DNA of 64,000 nucleotides from Diphasiastrum complanatum (Eukaryota; Streptophyta; Lycopodiopsida; Lycopodiales; Lycopodiaceae), in the NCBI GenBank assembly GCA_029204225.1, contig CM055099.1, positions 68,715,549 through 68,779,548 of the forward strand. Reading direction: 5' to 3'. Made by a program: the position numbers and the translations under genes. The notes beneath the pieces are model-generated. The model saw only the letters and a program-made list of their open reading frames with translations. It did no database searches and was not told where the DNA came from. Below, in pieces: positions 58,835 through 64,000 of this stretch. Numbering within the stretch: the stretch's first letter is position 1; every line of letters begins with the position of its first letter.

Positions 58835-61031
58835 TGAACTTAACATAGAACTTAAACTCGGCTCAAAGCCAGTCAATATTCCTCCTTACAGGTTATCACA
58901 ACTAGAAAGGGAAGAAGTTCACAAACATGTCCAAGAATTACTTGATCAAGAGTTCATTAGTTTGAGCAAATCACCCTTCACCTCACTTGTTCTTCTCGTT
59001 AAAAATGGTGCTTTTCGAATCTCCATAGATTATCGAGCACTCAATAAGATTACCATCAAGAATAGATTCCCAATTCCTCGGGTTGATGACTTATTAGATG
59101 CCCTTAAAGGAGCACAAGTGTTTTCAAAGAATGATCTCCATTCTGGGTATCATGAAATCAAGGTAACCAGAGGATCAACACAAGACTGCTTTTCGTACAG
59201 ACATGGGGCATTATCAATTCAAATTTATGTCTTTTGGTTTAACCAATGCACTGGCTACATTCCAAGCATTGATGAATCGAATATTTGGGCCATACTTGTA
59301 TAAATTCATCTTGGTGTTCTTTGATGACATATTGATTTATAGCCGAAACTTAAAAAAACATGCTCAACATCTGGAAGTGGTTTTGAAATTGCTGCAGGTA
59401 TATAAGTTGTTCGCCAAGATGTCAAAATGTGAGTTCGCCCAACAAGAGATTGAGTATTTGGGGCATATGGTAAGGTGGATCAACGTAAGGCCGAAGTGGT
59501 TAAAAATTGGAAAGCCCTAAAACTTTGCGACATTTAAGAGGATTTTTGGGATTTGCATCTTATTATCGACGGTTCATATTCAATTTTTCAAGGATAGCAA
59601 CAACACTCACACACTTGTTGCGGAAAGGAAAATTCAAATGGAGTGAAGATGCTCAGAGAAGCTTCGATCAATTAAAGGAGGCCTTGGTGAATGCTCCAGT
59701 TTTGGTACAACTAGACTTCAGTTTACCTTTCAAGGTGACTGTTGATGCAAGTGGAAGTGGATTAGGAGCCATACTAAGTCAGAAGGATGGTGTGATTGCA
59801 CGAAAAGTGACCGACAAGGAGATGTCATATCCTACGCATGACAAAGAGATGTTAGCTATAGTTCATACCTTGAAAAAATGGCGACACTACTTTTATGGGT
59901 CTAAATTCATCATTAAAAGTGATCACCATAGCCTTAAGTATTTCTTAAGTTAGAAGCAGCTTACGGACAAACAAAAGAGATGGTTGGCACAAGTTCAAGC
60001 ATATGACTTTGTTATTGAATATCTAAAGGGTAGGGAAAACCAAGCTGCTGATGCTTTATCATGGTTGTGGAGAATGCAAATGTGTGATACAGGCGAATCC
60101 TTAGAGGAGTATATAACTGTTCTCCAAGATGCAGAGGAGAATTGCATGTCCAACCTCACAGGGGTTATGTTGCATAATAGAAAAAGGCATACTGAATCCC
60201 CTCATTTTTTTGGAAAATGACTGGAAGTCCGTCATTTTGGATGAGTATACTAAAGATGTAGCTGTGACGCAGGGTAAATCAATGGTTGGAATGTTATTTG
60301 AGGCATTTTGTAGCAGACCAACAAACAAAATGGATTGATTGGTTGCATTTGGCAGAGTTCAATTACAACTCAACACCCCACATGTTGATTGGAATGACAC
60401 CGTGTTATGAATTGTATGGATATAAACCTACAATGCCAATTGACATGGAGTTAGCGGACATAACAGTGGCGGCAGTAGCTTATGAACTGCAGATGCAAAC
60501 CATCCTTAAGGCAAATCATGATCACATGCCAACAAAAGATGAAATATTACGCGGACAAGCTTCGATTGTTTAGGGAATTCCACAAAGGGGATTATGTGTA
60601 CTTACGATTACAACCCTATCGCCAATCAATATTGCAGAAAACCAAGAGCGAAAAGCTATCTCCAAGATTCTATGGGCCATATCAAATACTCAAAAGGGTT
60701 GGTGAACTAGCATATGAACTGGATTTACCAACCATAACAAAAATGCATAACGTGTTCCATGTAAACCTATTGAAAAAATATATCGAAAAAATGTTCAAAA
60801 ACAATGGTTGAACTACCATCAATCAATGAAGAGTGGAATTTGGAAGTGGAACCAGAGACAGTGGTTGGTTACCGAGATAAAGAGTTACAATATGGGAAGC
60901 AAATACAACAATACTTGATTAAATGGAAAGGATTACCTCCAGAAGACAACACATGGGAAGATCATTCCTACCTAAAGAGATGGCCTACAATTTTGGAGAC
61001 AGCCAGAGGCCTTATGGAGCATGAGACTTGA
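58835..61031 (+). pseudogene. Chromodomain gypsy (chromovirus) polyprotein, 5' and integrase-core deleted
   Basis: Starts within pre-RT sequence ([13 protein letters not shown]). RT motifs are [25 protein letters not shown], then after a frameshift near 59200 [16 protein letters not shown] and FFDDILIYSR. RNase H follows (TVDASGSGLGAILSQ) with a TAG at 59953. At about 60225 the sequence jumps to the integrase C-terminal part (FVADQQTKWIDWLHLAEFNY, KLSPRFYGPYQILKRVG). A C-terminal chromodomain (60804-61031: YLIKWKGLPPEDNTWE) identifies a chromovirus; such domains direct integration to marked chromatin. Gag, protease and the integrase catalytic core are absent. Confidence 0.92.
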
Positions 61032-61077
61032 TGAAAAAACTACATGGTCTTCATTTTTTAGGGCAGAAAAGCCTAAA

Positions 61078-61649
61078 GTAGGGAGAGTGTCATGTGTTGT
61101 ATGTAATTGGCCCATGAGCTTAGTAATGAATTACCAAAATAGCCATGGAACTAAACTAGACTAGAACTAGTCATTGGAAGTGTTAATAAAAGACGCAAAC
61201 AACCACACCACATTTGTATTGGTAGGAATTATAATAATTTTTGTAAGGTCCAAATTAAGGTAATAAGGCCCCAAATGTTAATTAGAGGCACTCTAAGACC
61301 CACTATAAATAGAGGAGGTCGTGCTAATTTGGAGACTATTCTACTTTTATGAGTTTTGAACTCTTAGTGATCTTGAAGCTTCTCTTTGAGAGCTTTCTTG
61401 ATAGTATTGATGGTTCATGTGCCTACAATCACATGAGAGCTATGATCATGCTCTAGTTTCAGGCTTAATCTTGTGAATGATCAATAATCCTGAATAATGA
61501 TACCTTACTTTGCCTATTTTGGTGAAGTTTTGCTACATTTGGCTATCTTCTTGAATTTTGACTACTTTCTTGACTTCTTGTATTTCCATCGTAATTTGAC
61601 CTTTTAATGAATGGATTAGATGTTTGAATGCTAAGATTGGCACATGACA
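61078..61649 (+). repeat. Polypurine tract and 3' LTR of the chromovirus
   Basis: GTAGGGAGAG (61078-61087) precedes a 562-bp LTR (61088-61649) running TGTCATGTG to CACATGACA, with perfect 9-bp inverted ends. A TATAAATA box lies near 61303. The same LTR occurs reversed at 44369-44925. Confidence 0.92.
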
Positions 61650-61871
61650 TCTCCATCCACCAACTCCTGAGTAGACTGAATGAATGGCAAGAGGAAAACC
61701 CCACCACTATATAGGCATAGCACAATGGGTCCCATCAAGCACGGTCCTGCCGGCGACACGTGACCACCTAGGATGGTGACACGTGGCACCCAAACATGTC
61801 AAAAACTCAAGTCCTGAGTCATGCCCCTTGCAAGGTCATCACTGAAGGGCGTACCGTTATGGTACATAACA
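61650..61871 (-). repeat. Truncated LTR of the minus-strand gypsy element
   Basis: On the minus strand it begins TGTTATGTACCATAACGG at 61871, after a polypurine tract with seven Gs (61890-61872). A TATATAG box lies near 61706. Its other end is cut by the chromovirus LTR at 61649. Confidence 0.6.
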
Positions 61872-62041
61872 TCCTCCCCCCCATAAAAACTTCCTTTTAT
61901 GGGGAAAAACTAGGGAATCTAAGCCTTAAATCATCTTCCTTATCTCAGGTGTCCTCGTCATCTGACTTATCTTTCCGATAAATTAATTGTTCAGAAATCA
62001 AACAATTTCTCAATTGATGTCGTCGAGTGTCCATGATCCAT

Positions 62042-64000
62042 TTATGGTTCATGGGGTACAAAAGCAGTCAAATCCTCCAATAGCACTAGATCATCTGCGG
62101 GAATGAGACTATCTTTTCCACCAAGTCGTTCCTTTAAACGATTAACATGGAATATAGGATGAACTTTAGTTCCAATAGGGAGTTCTACTCTATAAGCAAC
62201 CTTACCAATCTTGTTAAGAATTTTGAAAGGACCGCTAAAATGTGGAGATAACTTCGGCCATTTCCCTGTTCGAAGTGTCTTAGAGTCTTTTGGGATTCTA
62301 AGATACACCCAATCACCGATCTCAAATTCTCGAGGAGCGCGGCTTCAGTTAGCATAAAATTGGGCTTGATCCTGAGTTGATTTAATGATTTCCCTAGCCA
62401 CCTGCAACATTTCTGCATATCCTACAAGAAATCCGCTGCAGCTTGAACCTTGAGACCTTTGATTCCAATGGAGATAGGGGAATGGGGCTGAAAGCCGTAC
62501 AAGAGCATAAAAGGACTAAAACCAGTGGCAGAATGCTTCATACTATTGTATGGGAACTCAACCAGTAAAAGATACTTTTCCCACTCTGATTGTCACCTGG
62601 AAATATATGCACGAAGCATATCTTCCATGGACTGGTTGAAATGTTCAGTGTGACCATCGGTTTCTGGGTGATTTGTAGATGATAGACTTAAGGTAGTGTC
62701 CAGTCTTTCAAAGACCGCCTGCCAGAACTTGCTAGTGAACTTGGAATCATGATCACTTACAATATCGTTCGACAAACCATACAACATGAACAACTTTTCA
62801 ATGAAGATTTGAGCAAGTTCAGAAGCTTTGACAGTAGTTTTTGTTGGAATAAAATGTGCCATTTTGGTTAGCATGTCAACTACTACCCAAATAGCATCGT
62901 GACCCTTCCCTGACTTGGGAAGTCTGACCACAAAATCCATGGAAATACTTTTCCATTTCTTGCTGGGAATTTCCAATGGATGCAACAGACCAGCTGCTTT
63001 GAGTCTTTCCTCTTTATTTACTTGGCACTGTTCACACTTTTGAACATATGCCTCGACATGACCTTTCATTTTTGGCCAATAAAATTCTCTCTTAACAAGG
63101 TCAAATGTCCTCTGTATACCAAGGTGTCCCACACTGGGGCTATCGTGGCACTCGTGCAGGATCTGGGCCCTTATATCCGTGATATCTAGCACACAAACTT
63201 TTTTCCTACAGAAAAGCAAACCATTCCTAATGGAATAATCATCAAGTATCTTCTCTTCGCGAGACTTTTTGGAATCCTGCTTTCCAAGATTATTTCTCAA
63301 AATAGAGCTTCCTGCCAGGACTTCTTGCCAAATATGACCCAAAAACTCATCGGTTCCGACAAAGATCTCGTGGAGAAAGATACAACTCGGATTGGAATTC
63401 AACAAAACATAACTGATTAACTTTCCCAATCCGGCTCAAAGCATCAATGATACAATTCAATGTACCTCGACGGTACTTAATGTCGAATTCACACTCTTGA
63501 ATGAGTTCCGACCACCGAGCCTTGCAACCCCTAAGATCCGAGGCATCACAGATATACTTAAGAGATCCATGATCCATCATAACCACAAATTTAGATCCAT
63601 ACAAATAATATCTCCAGATCTTTAACGCATGGATGACAGCAAAAAGTTCCTTCTCATAAGTAGAATATCTACTTTGAGCTGGGTCCAATGTTTTGCTCTC
63701 AAAAGCCACAGGTCTACCATCCTAGCAAAGGACTACACCCATCGCATAGTCACTAGCATTTATTTCCACCAAGAAAGATCCGCTAGGGTCCACTATGTGT
63801 AAGATAGGGGAAGTAGACACTAACATCTTCAAAGCTTCAAAGCTTTGATTAAGTTCATCGGTCCAGACAACAGGTGGACTAATTTTTAAATGCCTTCCGG
63901 CCTAACACCATCCAATCAGTCCATTAAGTCGTCCATCCGAGGTAAGGGATAATGGTTCTTAATTGTCATTTTATTAAGCTTTTTGTAATCGACACAAAGA
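62042..64000 (-). pseudogene. Gypsy polyprotein with RT-core deletion, continues beyond the window
   Basis: From right: RT start (CVDYKKLNKMTIKNHYPLPR near 63995-63940), then a jump over the RT catalytic core to the RT-RNase H connection, RNase H (63709-63347; KTLDPAQSRYSTYEKEL), integrase (63429-62593) with an HHCC finger (CEQCQVNKEER), catalytic Asp in SMDFVVRLP, Asp in VSDHDSKF and Glu in DGHTEHFNQ, and the C-terminal part at 62308-62042 (GKWPKLSPHFSGPFKI, HVNRLKERL). Several frameshifts and stops. The 61872-62041 stretch is 3' noncoding. Confidence 0.88.

Overview
The window is nuclear DNA of a land plant with a large, retrotransposon-rich genome. The signs are Ty1/copia and Ty3/gypsy elements with initiator-Met-tRNA primer sites, a STOP1-type C2H2 zinc-finger gene and short spliceosomal introns. 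Nothing pins the lineage; a large-genome fern, lycophyte, bryophyte or conifer is a guess.

Layout. 1-5683: a young copia element whose 5' LTR is cut by the window edge. 5684-7455: AT-rich, no gene recognised. 7456-16994: the most unusual part, a ~9.5 kb unit bounded by imperfect 35-bp terminal inverted repeats. It carries four intron-containing, now decayed genes in the order + - + -: a protein ending in a ubiquitin-like domain; a fusion of a histone H3-like domain, a basic linker and a Ulp1/C48-like peptidase domain; an unknown acidic protein; and a large transposase-like protein. The two middle genes diverge from a 1.04 kb intergenic region packed with two classes of short repeats. 16995-18260: gypsy remnants. 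18261-23700: host-like DNA with an intact STOP1-like gene on the minus strand. 23708-30619: fragments of copia and gypsy elements, including coiled-coil ORFs downstream of a gypsy RT. 30620-36600: mostly unrecognised DNA with a broken multi-exon minus-strand gene interrupted by an LTR. 36677-45000: truncated copia pieces, inverted LTR copies, minisatellites and a reverse gypsy LTR. 45800-51793: two plus-strand copia elements with internal deletions. 52230-58815: a minus-strand copia integrase gene split by a full minus-strand copia element with a 5-bp target duplication. 58835-61649: a chromodomain gypsy element lacking its integrase core. 61650-64000: a minus-strand gypsy element leaving the window.

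How the genes may work together. In the TIR unit, the large gene is the candidate mobility enzyme. A ubiquitin-like protein, a ubiquitin-like-protease relative and a histone H3 mimic in the same unit suggest interaction with host chromatin or the SUMO/ubiquitin machinery. That role is inference: this copy has nonsense codons, frameshifts and altered catalytic residues and is not expected to work. Elsewhere only the STOP1-like gene looks like a normal functional host gene.
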